From the NCBI RefSeq assembly GCF_003572205.1, contig NZ_QXNY01000004.1, forward strand, positions 434,548-498,547: a stretch of 64,000 bases of DNA. Reading direction: 5' to 3'. The stretch comes from Algihabitans albus (GTDB lineage Bacteria > Pseudomonadota > Alphaproteobacteria > Kiloniellales > DSM-21159). How positions within the stretch are numbered: the first letter of the stretch is position 1; the number at the start of each line of letters is the position of its first letter. The position numbers and the translations under genes were made by a program. The notes under the pieces are model-generated. The model searched no databases. It was not told the DNA's origin and worked only from the letters and a program-made list of their open reading frames with translations. Positions 8,630-18,530 of this stretch are shown in pieces.

Positions 8630-9661
8630 ATGTTCACAATCGCCGAGGCGACCTCTGGTCGCCCCCGAGTGCTGTGCGCGGCCATCGCCACCTTGCTCCT
8701 CGCTTGCTCCCTGACCTTCGTCGATGCCGTCACGGGCCCGCGCCTTCACGCGGCCGCAGCAACCAGCGGCTTCGAAAGCCGATTGGATCGCGCCTCGACA
8801 GGTGCCGGTGACTTCACGCGACCGCAAGCGGGGGCCGAGGGCGGCGGCTTGTCCCTGGGGATCGCCGAGGTGATCGAGCCGTCGAACGTGGCCGAACTCA
8901 AAGTTGCTCTCGAGCGCGTCGACTTCCAGCTCACCGAGATCCGTGACGGCGCCGCCGAGGTTCCACGGCTCTACGTTGCCACCTTACCGCCGGATCTATC
9001 CGAGATCGGCCAAATCGAAACCCGCAAACAGGTGTTCCTGGGCAGCGTGCTGCCGCTGATTCTCTTGGCGAACGAAGAACTCAGGCAAAGACGCGGGCGC
9101 CTGCTCGATCTCGCAAACCGGATCGAGGCCGGTGCGGAGATTTCACTAACCGACTGGGCCTGGCTGGACGCGCTGGCGGAGCACTACGGCTTGGCCCATG
9201 GTGATCTTGCCGGGCTCACGCTGCGAGTCGACGAGATTCCGCCTAGTCTGGCGTTGGCTCAGGCGATCGTCGAATCCGGCTGGGGAACCAGCCGCTTCGC
9301 CTTGAAAGGCAACGCGCTTTTCGGTCAGCGCACCTGGTCCGCCGAGGCCTTGGCGATCGTGCCGGAACTGAACCGAGGCGTCCGGGTCAAGGCTTTCATC
9401 GACCTGATGGATTCGGTGCGGGCCTACATGCACAACCTCAACAGCCATCAAGCCTATGGCGAACTCAGGCGCGAGCGGGCACGATTGGCGGCTGCTGGGA
9501 AAAGGCCTGGCGGGGGGAACCTGGTGCATGGCCTGGAGCGCTACGCGGAAATCGACGGCTATGTCGGCAAGTTGCGGGCGTTGATGCGTCACAACAGGCT
9601 AGCTGAATTGGACGATGCCGAACTCAAAAGCCGACCGCTGACCGCCTTCGCAGCTCCCTAG
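8630..9661 (+). CDS. Secreted glucosaminidase-domain protein (Bax-like murein hydrolase)
   Basis: 343 residues with an N-terminal membrane/signal segment (VLCAAIATLLLACSLTFVDAV, residues ~16-36). The C-terminal ~200 residues form a mannosyl-glycoprotein endo-beta-N-acetylglucosaminidase domain as in E. coli Bax and FlgJ. The catalytic-type Glu215 sits in LAQAIVESGWGTSRFA, followed by GNALFGQRTW and the late motif YAEIDGYVGKLRALM. It should cleave N-acetylglucosamine linkages in peptidoglycan in the periplasm. The gene stands alone between the NifU gene and the convergent dnaA; 250 bases upstream contain no other gene. Confidence 0.88.
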   Translation: MFTIAEATSGRPRVLCAAIATLLLACSLTFVDAVTGPRLHAAAATSGFESRLDRASTGAGDFTRPQAGAEGGGLSLGIAEVIEPSNVAELKVALERVDFQLTEIRDGAAEVPRLYVATLPPDLSEIGQIETRKQVFLGSVLPLILLANEELRQRRGRLLDLANRIEAGAEISLTDWAWLDALAEHYGLAHGDLAGLTLRVDEIPPSLALAQAIVESGWGTSRFALKGNALFGQRTWSAEALAIVPELNRGVRVKAFIDLMDSVRAYMHNLNSHQAYGELRRERARLAAAGKRPGGGNLVHGLERYAEIDGYVGKLRALMRHNRLAELDDAELKSRPLTAFAAP

Positions 9662-9834
9662 AATGTGGCCCCCTTGGGAAGCCACACCGTTATCCTAGAG
9701 CAACTGCGTCGACGAGCTATAAGGCAAGCTCACACCGGACCAAACTCACCTAGAGCTAAGACCGACGACTTTCCGAAGTTCAAGCTTCGGTAATTGGCGC
9801 CAGAGCGCGCAGTCCGGTTTCCAAAAAGGGATTG

Positions 9835-11424
9835 TCAGCCTTCCAGCATGCGGCGAAGCAACTCGACGTCTTCCGCGAAGCGGTGATCGGTTCCCTTGAG
9901 CTCCTCCACCTTTTTGACCGCGTGCATGACTGTGGTGTGGTCGCGTCCGCCAAACTTCCGACCGATCTCCGGAAGCGAACGGCTGGTCAGTTGCTTGGCG
10001 AGGTACATCGCAATTTGCCGAGGCCGCGCGACCGAACGTGCGCGTCGGGCCGAATGCATATCGGAGATACGGATGTTGAAGTGTTCGGCGACCTTGCGCT
10101 GAATCTCCTCGATTGTGACGCGACGATCGTTGGCGCGCAGTAGATCGGTCAAAACCTCCTGCGTCGTCTCGAGCGTGACCGACCGTCCGACCAGCGTGGC
10201 GTGAGCGACGATGCGGTTGAGCGCGCCCTCCAATTCTCGAACGTTGGAGGTGATCTTATGAGCGAGGAATTCGAGCACCCGCCGTGGGATGACGACGCCG
10301 ACGCTTTCGGCTTTCGATTCCAAAATGCCCAACCGCAACTCGTAGGTGGTCGGATGGATATCGGCGACCAGGCCCCAGCCCAGACGCGACTTCATGCGCT
10401 CCTGCACGCCTTCCAAATCGTTCGGGCTCTTATCGGCTGAGATCACCACCTGGCGATTCTGATCGACCAGCGCGTTGAAGGTGTGGAAGAACTCTTCCTG
10501 CGTGGCGTCCCGGTTCCCGATGAACTGGACATCGTCGATCATCAGAACGTCGACCGATCGGAATTGTTCCTTGAACGCGACCGTGTCCTTTGTCCTCAGC
10601 GCACGGATGAACTGATACATGAACTTTTCGGCCGACAGGTAGATCACCCGCTTTTCCGGACGATGGTCCCGCAGGTGCCAGGCGATGGCATGCATCAGGT
10701 GAGTCTTACCGAGCCCGACACCGCCGTAGAGGAACAGCGGGTTGAAGGGAACCGCCTCGGCCTCGGCCACCCGCCGAGCGGCGGCATAGGCCAGTTCGTT
10801 CGGCTTGCCGACAATGAACTTGTCGAAAGTGAAACGCGGATCGAGCGAGGCGGAAATTTCCAAGTCTCGCATGTCCGTTCCACCCGTCGACACGAGGGAG
10901 GCGCGGCGCTCGCCGTTGGCCTCATGAGTTCTGGCGTCCGAGTTGGTATGACCGGTCGTATCGGCCGTTTCGTTCGACGGCGTAGCGCGTGCGGTAGCGG
11001 GTGACGAGCGCAGCGGCGTGTCCTGCGACTCGCGCGGTGTCGGCCGTGCCGGCGGTTGAACGACCACCTCGATGCCGACCGCCGCATTACGCTCTTCCGC
11101 CCAGAGTTCGGCGAGGCGCTGGCTATAGTTGCCGTTAATCCAATCGCGCATGAAGCGCGACGGCACGGCCATGCGAATCTTGTCGCCGCGCGGGCCGACG
11201 AGGATCAGCGGCTTAAGCCAGGAGCTAAAGGCGTTCTCGCCGACCTCATTGCGCAGACGCACACGCACGCGCGCCCACTGCTCATCCAGATGCTTGCGGT
11301 CCTCGCCTTGCCCGGCGGGTCGGCGCTCGCCGTAGCTCAAGGCAGCGCCAGCGTCCTTGGGTGACGCTCGATACGCTCCCTCTCGGTCGGAAGTCGCACC
11401 TCTTGCAATCGTCGCCCTCTGCAT
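9835..11424 (-). CDS. dnaA: Chromosomal replication initiator DnaA
   Basis: 529 residues. The N-terminal interaction domain reads [28 protein letters not shown] from about residue 46, so the chosen ATG gives a ~45-residue extension compared with E. coli. It is followed by a variable Pro/Thr-rich linker. The AAA+ domain has Walker [11 protein letters not shown] (near 234) and Walker B LMIDDVQF (near 295). The C-terminal domain IV carries the DnaA signature [22 protein letters not shown] that binds DnaA boxes. rpsT lies upstream on the same strand, an arrangement common in alphaproteobacteria. A perfect DnaA box 260 bases upstream suggests autoregulation. Confidence 0.97.
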   Translation of the reverse strand: MQRATIARGATSDREGAYRASPKDAGAALSYGERRPAGQGEDRKHLDEQWARVRVRLRNEVGENAFSSWLKPLILVGPRGDKIRMAVPSRFMRDWINGNYSQRLAELWAEERNAAVGIEVVVQPPARPTPRESQDTPLRSSPATARATPSNETADTTGHTNSDARTHEANGERRASLVSTGGTDMRDLEISASLDPRFTFDKFIVGKPNELAYAAARRVAEAEAVPFNPLFLYGGVGLGKTHLMHAIAWHLRDHRPEKRVIYLSAEKFMYQFIRALRTKDTVAFKEQFRSVDVLMIDDVQFIGNRDATQEEFFHTFNALVDQNRQVVISADKSPNDLEGVQERMKSRLGWGLVADIHPTTYELRLGILESKAESVGVVIPRRVLEFLAHKITSNVRELEGALNRIVAHATLVGRSVTLETTQEVLTDLLRANDRRVTIEEIQRKVAEHFNIRISDMHSARRARSVARPRQIAMYLAKQLTSRSLPEIGRKFGGRDHTTVMHAVKKVEELKGTDHRFAEDVELLRRMLEG

Positions 11425-12039
11425 GACCGCAAATGCCCTTTCTAGTCTCTCGTTTCATGCGCTCGGCGTGACGTTTGCCCGAGGCTTGGCTTCAGACAAA
11501 GCTGCGCCGTCGAAGCGGCTATCAGACGCATCGCGTTTGCCGACCGTGGCGGCACACTCGACTTTTAAGGAATTGGGGGAAACTACACCCCGACTTCAGT
11601 GGAGTTCTGTCTGGGCGCAGTACTAACTAAAACGGTCGAATTAATCCACCCCACAACGCTTCCCCCTATTATTATCTATACATTACTTATCCACAAGACC
11701 CTGAGGATTTTACTTTATTTTAATCAGTTCATCCGCAAACGTTAACCGTCTTCGGAGGCCGCGTAATCTACCTGTCACCTAGATCCGGCGCAACGAGACC
11801 GAAGGCGGAACGCCTGTCAGCTTGCTCGATGACTCTGGCACCCTCATCAAAGACTCGCGAGCAAGGCTTTCAGACTCCAGCATATCACCTATGGGTTGTG
11901 TATCCGCTACAACAGAGATTTCGGCCTCCGGAGATGATTCCGCCCCGAGGTGTGGCTCATCGTCCACACCTCCTCCACGGCAGTCGGAGTGAAGATGCCA
12001 TCTATGCCAAGCGAGCGGTTCGGACGGCTGCGCAGCAAC
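11425..12039. other. dnaA upstream region (615 bp, no gene)
   Basis: Between dnaA and the rpsT terminator. It is AT-rich at 11635-11735, unlike the rest of the window, and contains one perfect DnaA box (11687-11695), 7-of-9 matches at 11642-11650, 11729-11737 and 11960-11968, and a perfect 9-bp inverted repeat (GAGGTGTGG 11947-11955 / CCACACCTC 11964-11972). A frame over 11779-12087 on the minus strand shows no family features and is not called. The region must carry the dnaA promoter; whether it is also an origin is open. Confidence 0.6.
11687..11695 (+). promoter_or_regulatory. Perfect DnaA box
   Basis: TTATCCACA, the high-affinity DnaA recognition sequence, in the AT-rich region 263 bases upstream of the dnaA start. 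Likely autoregulatory; an origin role would need a cluster of such boxes, and only weaker matches are seen nearby. Confidence 0.7.
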
Positions 12040-12069
12040 AAAAAAGGCCCCGCCGATTATCGACAGGGC
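12040..12069 (-). terminator. Intrinsic terminator of rpsT
   Basis: In minus-strand RNA a 10-bp stem (two G-U pairs) with a TAA loop spans 12069-12047 and runs into a six-T tract at 12045-12040. It starts about 60 bases after the rpsT stop codon, separating rpsT from dnaA transcription. Confidence 0.82.
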
Positions 12070-12127
12070 TCTTGATTGTACCACCAAGCCTCCGGATCAA
12101 CGCGGATCCGGGAACACGACCGCAGTC

Positions 12128-12391
12128 TCAGGCCAGTGCCTTCACCCGCTTGGATAGGCGGGAGAGCGTACGTGCGGCGGTATTCTTGTGATAGACGCCC
12201 CGTGTAACGCCGCGCTGGATTTCCGGCTGAGCGGCCTTAAGCGCGTCTCTTGCGCTCGATTGGTCACCGCTGGCGATTGCCAGCTCGACACGCTTCAGGA
12301 AGGTGCGGATGCGGCTCACCCGTGCCTTGTTGATTTCACGCCGGCGCTCATTGCGACGAATGCGCTTCTCGGCGGACTTATGGTTCGCCAT
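12128..12391 (-). CDS. rpsT: 30S ribosomal protein S20
   Basis: 87 residues from the ATG at 12389-12391: [21 protein letters not shown], the universal S20 opening, then [15 protein letters not shown] and [20 protein letters not shown]20 binds 16S rRNA early in small-subunit assembly. A longer in-frame start exists upstream but adds unconserved residues, and the S20 length (86-88) fixes this start; an AGGGTAA sequence precedes it. Its own terminator follows. It is adjacent to dnaA as in many alphaproteobacteria. Confidence 0.96.
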   Translation of the reverse strand: MANHKSAEKRIRRNERRREINKARVSRIRTFLKRVELAIASGDQSSARDALKAAQPEIQRGVTRGVYHKNTAARTLSRLSKRVKALA

Positions 12392-12547
12392 GGTTACCCT
12401 ATTCGATGGCCTGGAACATTCGGGATCGCTTGCGTCGGTTCGCGCCGTAAAAGTCAGGCGCACCTCGGCCGGCGAAGGCGCGGGTTATAGCTACGCCCCC
12501 ACCAGTCGTCAAGGGTTCGATGTCGCGGTTTGGCTGCCCCGGACCCT

Positions 12548-13324
12548 TTAGCGATGCGTCCAGACGGGTTTCCGTTTGGCGGCGAAGGCCTCCATGCCCT
12601 CCTTGCGGTCATCGAAGGCGAAGGTGGCGTGGAAGGTCCGGCGCTCGAAGCGCACGCCTTCCGCCAAGGTCGTCTCCAGCGCGACCTTGACCGCTTCCTT
12701 GCAGACCCGTGTCACCGGCCGGCTCATGCCTGCGATCTTCCTGGCGATGCGAAGCGCCTCCTCCATCAATTCGGCCGCGGGCACCACCTTGGCAACCAGT
12801 CCGGCGCGCAAGGCCGTCTCCGCGTCGATGAACTCCCCGGTCAGGCACATGTACATCGCCAAGGACTTACCCACGGCACGGGTCAGACGCTGCGTACCGC
12901 CGGAGCCGGGAATTGTGCCGATCGTGATCTCGGGTTGACCGAACTGAGCGGTGTCGGAGGCAACGATCATGTCGGCCATCATCGCGACTTCGCAGCCGCC
13001 ACCCAGCGCGAAGCCCGAAACGGCGGCGACCGTCGGTGTACGGACCGTCGCGAGGATCTCCCAATCGCCGGTGATGAAGTCTTCCGCCTCAACTTCCTGA
13101 TATGTCTTGTCTTTCATCTCCTTGATGTCGGCACCGGCCGCGAAGGCCTTTTCGCTGCCGGTGATCAAGATACAGCCGATGCCCGGGTCGGCGTCGAAGC
13201 CCTTCAAGGCCTCGCCGAGTTCGGCGATCAGACCGGCGCACAGGGCGTTCAATGCCTTCGGACGATTCAAGGTGATGACGGCCACCGCGTCCTGGGTCTC
13301 GGTGGCAATGTAGTCATAGGCCAT
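12548..13324 (-). CDS. Enoyl-CoA hydratase (crotonase family)
   Basis: 258 residues, the standard size for mitochondrial-type short-chain enoyl-CoA hydratase. The oxyanion-hole segments are FAAGADIKEM and SGFALGGGCEVAMMAD. The two catalytic glutamates are in place, in GGCE and in QFGQPEITIGTIPGSGGTQRL. It hydrates 2-trans-enoyl-CoA in beta-oxidation in the cytoplasm. The late FAFDDRKEGMEAFAAKRKPVW is the usual ending. It stands between the small exported gene and rpsT on the same strand, with 156 bases to rpsT, and no other beta-oxidation gene is nearby. The exact chain-length preference cannot be deduced. Confidence 0.93.
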   Translation of the reverse strand: MAYDYIATETQDAVAVITLNRPKALNALCAGLIAELGEALKGFDADPGIGCILITGSEKAFAAGADIKEMKDKTYQEVEAEDFITGDWEILATVRTPTVAAVSGFALGGGCEVAMMADMIVASDTAQFGQPEITIGTIPGSGGTQRLTRAVGKSLAMYMCLTGEFIDAETALRAGLVAKVVPAAELMEEALRIARKIAGMSRPVTRVCKEAVKVALETTLAEGVRFERRTFHATFAFDDRKEGMEAFAAKRKPVWTHR

Positions 13325-13389
13325 GGCGGCTCCTCCCTCCGGCCCGCGCGATGGAGCGCAGGCTATGGTTGTCGTGGCGACGTTTCAGA

Positions 13390-13764
13390 TTATTCGGGTG
13401 CCAGCGTAAAGCGGGCGACGGTTTCTCCGCCGCGCACGCGCGCATCGCGGTTTGCCTCCAGCGTGAGGCGCTCCCCCTCGCGCAACCAGGCTTGTCGCTC
13501 GACCGCGCGCCAACCCAGTGCCGGCAGAGTCTCCTGGTAGAAGCCGAGGATCGCCTCCGGTGCGGCTTCGCCCGTTGCATAGAGCGTAACGATCCGCCCG
13601 CCCGGTTTATCGAAGGCAATGCCGGCGGCTTCCGATTCCGTCAGGCCCGGCATGACCGGCAGATCGGGTAAAGCTTCGAAGTAGCGTGTCTCCTGCGCCG
13701 CTCCGACCGTTGCGGTCAAGGCGAGCAGCAGACCGAGAAAAAGGGGGGGTAACCTCCGAGACAT
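13390..13764 (-). CDS. Small exported protein of unknown function downstream of mutM
   Basis: 124 residues from the ATG at 13762-13764, 16 bases after the mutM stop, so probably co-transcribed. It begins with a signal peptide (MSRRLPPLFLGLLLALTATVGAAQ, cleavage after GAA or AAQ). The ~100-residue mature domain has ESEAAGIAFDKPGGRIVTLYATG, ILGFYQETLPALGWRAVER and GERLTLEANRDARV. This resembles small periplasmic or lipoprotein beta domains that contain a helix-then-LGW element, but I cannot assign a family with confidence. No lipobox cysteine is present. Function unknown. Confidence 0.72.
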   Translation of the reverse strand: MSRRLPPLFLGLLLALTATVGAAQETRYFEALPDLPVMPGLTESEAAGIAFDKPGGRIVTLYATGEAAPEAILGFYQETLPALGWRAVERQAWLREGERLTLEANRDARVRGGETVARFTLAPE

Positions 13765-13780
13765 GTCGTGCAAACTAGCC

Positions 13781-14641
13781 TCAACGCTGGTGCCGGGGAC
13801 AGTGGAAAGTCGAACGCCCCGACTGAACGAAGCGGCGAATGCCGCCGGATGTGGTGAGGTCGCAGTCGCAGGTCGGGCAGGCTTCGCCTTCTTTGCCGTA
13901 GACCGCCCATTCATGCTGGAAATAACCCAACTCGCCGCTGGCCTGCACGTAGTCGCGCAAGCTGGAGCCACCCGCTGCGATGGCGCGGGTCAGGGTCGCC
14001 TTGATCGCTGCGGCGAGCCGATCGGCCCGTCCGCCCTGTACCGCCCGCGCCAGGCGCTTGGGCGAGAGGCCGGCGCCGTAGAGCGCTTCGCAGACGTAGA
14101 TGTTGCCGAGACCGGCCACGACGGTTTGGTCGAGGAGCGCTGCCTTGATCGGCGTCGACTTGCCTGCCAAGGCAGCGGCGAGGTATGCGCCGTCGAAGTC
14201 CTCGGAGAGTGGCTCGGGACCGAGACACGAGAGCCTCGGATGGCCGGCCAACTCGTCCTTGTCGAAGAGATCCATGAAGCCGAAGCGGCGTGCGTCGTTG
14301 AAGCGCACCTCGCGCCCCTCGTCGGTGATAAAGACGACATGATCGTGTGGCAGGTAGGGCACGTTGGGGCGGGCCGGGAACAACGTCATGCGACCGGACA
14401 TGCCGAGATGGATCAACAGGACCTCGGAGCCGGCGCGCCCCTTGGCTTCCAGATGCACGAGAATGTACTTGGCCCGGCGCACGATCCGCTCGATCCTGCG
14501 CCCGGTCAGACGGTCGGCGAAGCCCGACGGCAGCGGAAAGCGAAGGTCCTGACGGCGCTGGACCACCTCGGAAAGAGTCCGTCCCTCAAGGACAGGGCGA
14601 AGGCCGCGAATGACGGTTTCGACTTCAGGCAGCTCAGGCAT
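13781..14641 (-). CDS. mutM: Formamidopyrimidine-DNA glycosylase (Fpg/MutM)
   Basis: 286 residues. Fpg removes 8-oxoguanine and formamidopyrimidines and cleaves the abasic site. The catalytic N-terminus is intact (P2, E3 in PELPEVETV) and the conserved lysine is K58 ([10 protein letters not shown]). [18 protein letters not shown] forms the helix-two-turn-helix. The C-terminal zinc finger begins CPTC, but its last pair is C-P-R-H rather than the usual C-x2-C, so the fourth ligand is His284 (codon 13790-13792). The gene is divergent from ubiE with 50 bases between the starts, a classic alphaproteobacterial arrangement. Confidence 0.95.
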   Translation of the reverse strand: MPELPEVETVIRGLRPVLEGRTLSEVVQRRQDLRFPLPSGFADRLTGRRIERIVRRAKYILVHLEAKGRAGSEVLLIHLGMSGRMTLFPARPNVPYLPHDHVVFITDEGREVRFNDARRFGFMDLFDKDELAGHPRLSCLGPEPLSEDFDGAYLAAALAGKSTPIKAALLDQTVVAGLGNIYVCEALYGAGLSPKRLARAVQGGRADRLAAAIKATLTRAIAAGGSSLRDYVQASGELGYFQHEWAVYGKEGEACPTCDCDLTTSGGIRRFVQSGRSTFHCPRHQR

Positions 14642-14691
14642 GGTGCGCGCAACCTAGCCGAAGCCTTGCCGGGGCGCTATCTTCCGCCCCG

Positions 14692-15564
14692 ATGCCCCAT
14701 CCATCTCGAAATCCAGACTCGGAAACCGCCGTGCCCCAGGGCTCCGACGAGACCGTCAGCTTCGGCTACCGCGAGGTCCCGCCGGCCGACAAGTCGACGT
14801 TGGTCCGCGACGTCTTCGAGTCGGTGGCCGGCCGCTACGACGTGATGAACGATCTCATGTCTTTCGGTGTGCACCGCCTTTGGAAGGATACCTTCGTACG
14901 CCTGTTGAATCCGCGTCCGGGCCTGCGGCTCTTGGACGTGGCGGGCGGGACCGGCGATATCGCCTTTCGCGTCGCGGAACGTCTGTTCCGCCCCGAACTC
15001 CCTGAAAATCCAGTGATCTCCAGGAGCCCGGCGCCGACCGAGAGCGCAGACTCTTCGGGCAAGAGCGCCGCTGGCGATATCGTCGTATTGGATCTGACGG
15101 AAGGTATGTTGCGCCAAGGCCGCGATCGCGCGATCGACCGGGGCCTGCTGCGGAATATCTCCTGGGTCTGTGGCGATGCGCTGGCGCTGCCCCTGCCGGC
15201 GCGCTCGCTCGATGCCTACACCATCGCCTTCGGCCTGCGGAACGTCACCGACGTCGACCTTGCTTTGGCGGAAGCGCGGAGGGTTCTGCGGCCCGGAGGC
15301 CGTTTCCTGTGTCTGGAGTTCAGCCAGGTGGTGCTGCCGTTGCTCGACAAGGCTTACGATCTCTATTCCTTCCAAGTGCTGCCGCGGCTCGGCGGTCTGG
15401 TTGCCGGGGATCGCAGCTCCTACCAATATCTCGTCGAGTCCATCCGCCGGTTCCCGCCTCAGGCGGATCTGGCGGCCAGGATGGAGGCGGCGGGTTTCGC
15501 ACGTGCGCGCTGGCGCAATCTCTCGGGCGGCATCGCGGCGATCCATTCCGGGTGGCGCATCTGA
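14692..15564 (+). CDS. ubiE: Demethylmenaquinol/2-methoxy-6-polyprenyl-benzoquinol methylase
   Basis: 290 residues. This C-methyltransferase acts in ubiquinone synthesis at the inner membrane face. Signatures are V-x-x-VF-x-SVA-x-RYD-x-MNDLMS-x-G-x-HR-W (residues ~40-65), the SAM-binding LLDVAGGTGDIAFRVAERL, GDALALPLPARSLDAYTIAFGLRNV, and the late SYQYLVESIRRFP. About 25 extra residues, Pro/Ser/Glu-rich, lie between the first Rossmann helix and the IVVLDLTEGML strand. The initiator may be this ATG or a GTG 39 bases later. ubiB follows after 11 bases. Confidence 0.95.
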   Translation: MPHPSRNPDSETAVPQGSDETVSFGYREVPPADKSTLVRDVFESVAGRYDVMNDLMSFGVHRLWKDTFVRLLNPRPGLRLLDVAGGTGDIAFRVAERLFRPELPENPVISRSPAPTESADSSGKSAAGDIVVLDLTEGMLRQGRDRAIDRGLLRNISWVCGDALALPLPARSLDAYTIAFGLRNVTDVDLALAEARRVLRPGGRFLCLEFSQVVLPLLDKAYDLYSFQVLPRLGGLVAGDRSSYQYLVESIRRFPPQADLAARMEAAGFARARWRNLSGGIAAIHSGWRI

Positions 15565-15575
15565 TCGGCGGAGCG

Positions 15576-17144
15576 ATGCTGCGCAGTCCTCTCATGCTCT
15601 GGCGATTGCTCCGCATCGCCCGCACGCTGGCGCGGTACGACGCTCTGGCGGCGGTCGAGAAGACGGGCGTCGCGCCGACCTTGACCGCGCTTCTGCGGCG
15701 GCTGGTCCCGCGGCAGCGCGACGGGCGGCCGGGCCAGAAGCTGGCCCGCGCCTTCGTCGCGCTGGGGCCTAGTTTCATCAAGCTGGGCCAGTTCCTCGCG
15801 ACCCGCGCCGATCTCATCGGCGAGGAAATGTCGGCGGATCTGTCCGAACTCCAGGATCGCCTGGCACCCTTTCCCGCGTCCGCCGCGCGTGCCGCGGTTG
15901 CGGAGGAATTGGGCGTACCGCTCGAACGGCTCTTCAGCCATTTCGACGATACACCTGTCTCCGCCGCCTCGATCGCGCAGGTCCACTTCGCGGTGATTCG
16001 ACCGCAGGATCCACAGGGTACGGACGAGGATGCGCGGGACGGCGATCGCGAGGTTGCGGTCAAGGTGCTGCGCCCGCAGGTGGAAGAGAAGCTGGAACGC
16101 GATCTACAGCTGCTTTACTGGCTGGCCCGTCTGGCCGAGCGAACCGAGCCGCGTTTGCGCCGCTTCCGCCCGGTCGCCGTGGTCGCCGAGTTCGAGCGTA
16201 TGGTCAAGACCGAGATGGATCTGAGGCTGGAGGCTGCGGCCGCCAGCGAACTTGCGGAGAACTTCGTCGGCGACGAGAGCTATCGGGTGCCCGAGGTGGA
16301 CTGGGAGCGCACTGGCAGGCGGGTGTTGACCATGGCGCGTATCTCCGGGATTCGGCTGGACGACCGGGCCGCGCTGTTGGCGGCCGGCCACGATCTGCGC
16401 GACGTGTTGGAGAAGGCTGCCGCCATCTTCTTCAACCAGGTTTTCCGCGACGGCTTCTTTCACGGCGATCAGCATCCGGGCAACATGTTCGTGGACGCCG
16501 AAGGAAGCATCGTCGCCGTCGACTTCGGGATCATGGGACGCTTGGACGGCGTGACACGGGCGCTTCTGGCCGACATGCTCTTGGCCACCTTGCGACGCGA
16601 CTATCGGCGTCTTGCCGAGGTGCAGGCCCAGGCGGGTTTCCTGCCGCCCGGTCAGCCGCTCGACCTCTATGCGCAGTCGCTGCGTGCGGTCTGCGAACCG
16701 ATCTTCGGCCAGCCGTTGGAGCGCATTTCCTTTGCCCGCCTGCTCGGTCAGCTGTTGCAGCTGACGGAGTCTTTCCAGATGCCGGTGCAGCCTCAGCTCG
16801 TGCTCTTGCAGAAGAATATGCTGATGGCGGAAGGGGTGAGTCGCAGACTGGACGCAGAGCTCAATATCTGGTTGCTGGCCGAGCCCCTTATCGCGCAGTG
16901 GGTTCGGGCAAATCGCGGGCCGGGGGCCCGCGCGGCGCGCGGCGTCGAGGAAATGACCCAGACCTTGAGCCGCTTGCCGCTGCTCGCCCGACGTGCGGAG
17001 GAGGTGCTTGAGAGTTGGCCGCCGCGGGGGCGACACGACGCCAACGAAGAGCGGGATTTTAGCCGGGACGGTTCGGGTCGAAGCACGGCTTTCTGGCTGT
17101 CTCTGCTTGCTTTGGCGCTTGCCTTGGTCGCGCTTCTGGACTGA
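15576..17144 (+). CDS. ubiB: UbiB-type atypical kinase/ATPase for ubiquinone synthesis
   Basis: 522 residues from the ATG at 15576, 11 bases after ubiE. ADCK/UbiB signatures are the K-x-GQ motif in LGPSFIKLGQFLATRADL, the alanine-rich loop PVSAASIAQVHFA in place of a normal kinase P-loop, the lysine in EVAVKVLRPQ, HGDQHPGNMF, and the metal-binding VAVDFGIMGRL. A single C-terminal membrane helix (FWLSLLALALALVALL) anchors it at the inner membrane. A charged insert (ASIAQVHFAVIRPQDPQGTD and on) interrupts the domain as often seen in this family. It supports the quinone-synthesis complex rather than a single chemical step. Confidence 0.95.
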   Translation: MLRSPLMLWRLLRIARTLARYDALAAVEKTGVAPTLTALLRRLVPRQRDGRPGQKLARAFVALGPSFIKLGQFLATRADLIGEEMSADLSELQDRLAPFPASAARAAVAEELGVPLERLFSHFDDTPVSAASIAQVHFAVIRPQDPQGTDEDARDGDREVAVKVLRPQVEEKLERDLQLLYWLARLAERTEPRLRRFRPVAVVAEFERMVKTEMDLRLEAAAASELAENFVGDESYRVPEVDWERTGRRVLTMARISGIRLDDRAALLAAGHDLRDVLEKAAAIFFNQVFRDGFFHGDQHPGNMFVDAEGSIVAVDFGIMGRLDGVTRALLADMLLATLRRDYRRLAEVQAQAGFLPPGQPLDLYAQSLRAVCEPIFGQPLERISFARLLGQLLQLTESFQMPVQPQLVLLQKNMLMAEGVSRRLDAELNIWLLAEPLIAQWVRANRGPGARAARGVEEMTQTLSRLPLLARRAEEVLESWPPRGRHDANEERDFSRDGSGRSTAFWLSLLALALALVALLD

Positions 17145-17288
17145 CGTCTGTCTGGACGGCATGCAATCGAAGCACGTAAAAAATGATCCCTTAGTCTGCG
17201 AAAATACAGTAGCAGGGGCTTGCGGATGCAAGGTACCGCTCGCTAGTTTATCTACCTGACCTAGCCGTGAAATAAGGGCGTCGTCTGC

Positions 17289-18530
17289 ATGCTGAGTGGA
17301 AGACGGATCCTGCTCGTCGTCGCCGGTGGGATTGCGGCCTACAAGACACTGGAGCTGATCCGCCGCCTGCGTGAGCGAGGAGCCTCCGTTCGCGCTCTCC
17401 TGACACCTGCCGGTGCGCAGTTCGTGACGCCCTTGTCGCTTGCGGCTCTGAGCGGCGACAAGGTCTACAGCGAGCTCTTTGATCTCAACGACGAAGCGGA
17501 GATGGGGCACATTCAATTGTCGCGCGACGCGGATCTGGTCGTGGTGGCGCCGGCGACGGCCGACATCATGGCGAAGCTTGCCACGGGGCGGGCCGACGAC
17601 CTGGCCTCGACCGCGCTGCTGGCAACCGACAAGCCCGTGCTGATGGCGCCGGCCATGAATGTGCGCATGTGGGAGCATCCGGCGACCCGGAGCAATCTGG
17701 AGACGCTCAAACGTCGGGCAACACGCTTCGTCGGGCCCAACCAGGGCGATATGGCCTGTGGTGAGTACGGCTACGGCCGCATGGCCGAGCCTGCGGAGAT
17801 CCTGGCGGCGATCGAGGCGCAGTTTCATGCGGCTGGCCGGTTGACCGGCCGGCGGGCGCTGGTGACCAGCGGTCCGACCTTTGAAGCCTTGGACCCTGTT
17901 CGGTTTCTCGGGAACCGCTCGTCGGGCCGGCAAGGCCATGCCGTTGCCGCCGCGCTTGCCGCCGCCGGTGCGGAAACCACTCTTGTCACCGGGCCGGTCG
18001 CGCTGCCCGATCCGCCGGGGGTTGCAACGCTGCATGTCGAAACGGCGGAAGAGATGCTGGCGGCCTGCCGCGAAGCGCTGCCGGTGGAGATCGCGGTCTG
18101 TGCCGCCGCAGTCGCGGACTGGCGACCGGTGCGGACGGCCGAGCAGAAGCTGAAAAAGGGAGACGGCAGCCAGATCCCCGAGATCGCGCTGCAGCCGAAC
18201 CCGGACATACTGGCCAGCCTCTCCCGGTCCGGGCCCCAGCGCCCGCGTTTGGTGGTTGGTTTCGCCGCCGAAACGGAAAAGCTCGTCGATCATGCCCGTG
18301 CCAAGCTGACGGCGAAGGGCTGCGACTGGATTCTCGCGAACGATGTCTCGCCGGCCAGCGGCACCTTCGGCGGAGACGAGACGACGATACATCTCGTCGA
18401 AGCTGCCGGAGTCGAGGCTTGGCCGCGCTTGCGCAAGCAGGCCGTGGCCGACCGGCTGGTGCAGCGCATCGCCGAGACCCTGGACGCTTCACCGACCTCG
18501 AAAACGCTGTCCGAAGGAGTTGCCGAGTGA
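17289..18530 (+). CDS. coaBC: Bifunctional phosphopantothenoylcysteine decarboxylase/synthetase
   Basis: 413 residues joining two steps of coenzyme A synthesis. Residues 1-~180 are the flavin-dependent CoaC decarboxylase: [18 protein letters not shown], the active-site His in [34 protein letters not shown], and the Cys in [13 protein letters not shown]. Residues ~185-405 are the CTP-dependent CoaB synthetase: [30 protein letters not shown] with QKLKKG, and [10 protein letters not shown] 144-base gap with AT-rich segments upstream may carry a promoter. The TGA overlaps the GTG of dut, so these two are coupled. Confidence 0.95.
   Translation: MLSGRRILLVVAGGIAAYKTLELIRRLRERGASVRALLTPAGAQFVTPLSLAALSGDKVYSELFDLNDEAEMGHIQLSRDADLVVVAPATADIMAKLATGRADDLASTALLATDKPVLMAPAMNVRMWEHPATRSNLETLKRRATRFVGPNQGDMACGEYGYGRMAEPAEILAAIEAQFHAAGRLTGRRALVTSGPTFEALDPVRFLGNRSSGRQGHAVAAALAAAGAETTLVTGPVALPDPPGVATLHVETAEEMLAACREALPVEIAVCAAAVADWRPVRTAEQKLKKGDGSQIPEIALQPNPDILASLSRSGPQRPRLVVGFAAETEKLVDHARAKLTAKGCDWILANDVSPASGTFGGDETTIHLVEAAGVEAWPRLRKQAVADRLVQRIAETLDASPTSKTLSEGVAE

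Noticed and set aside
11779-12087. 102-residue minus-strand frame between dnaA and rpsT
   Set aside because: Runs through the rpsT terminator, has no ribosome site and no family features.
16104-18392. 762-residue open frame antisense to ubiB and coaBC
   Set aside because: Spans two unrelated conserved genes on the other strand and has no recognisable domain.
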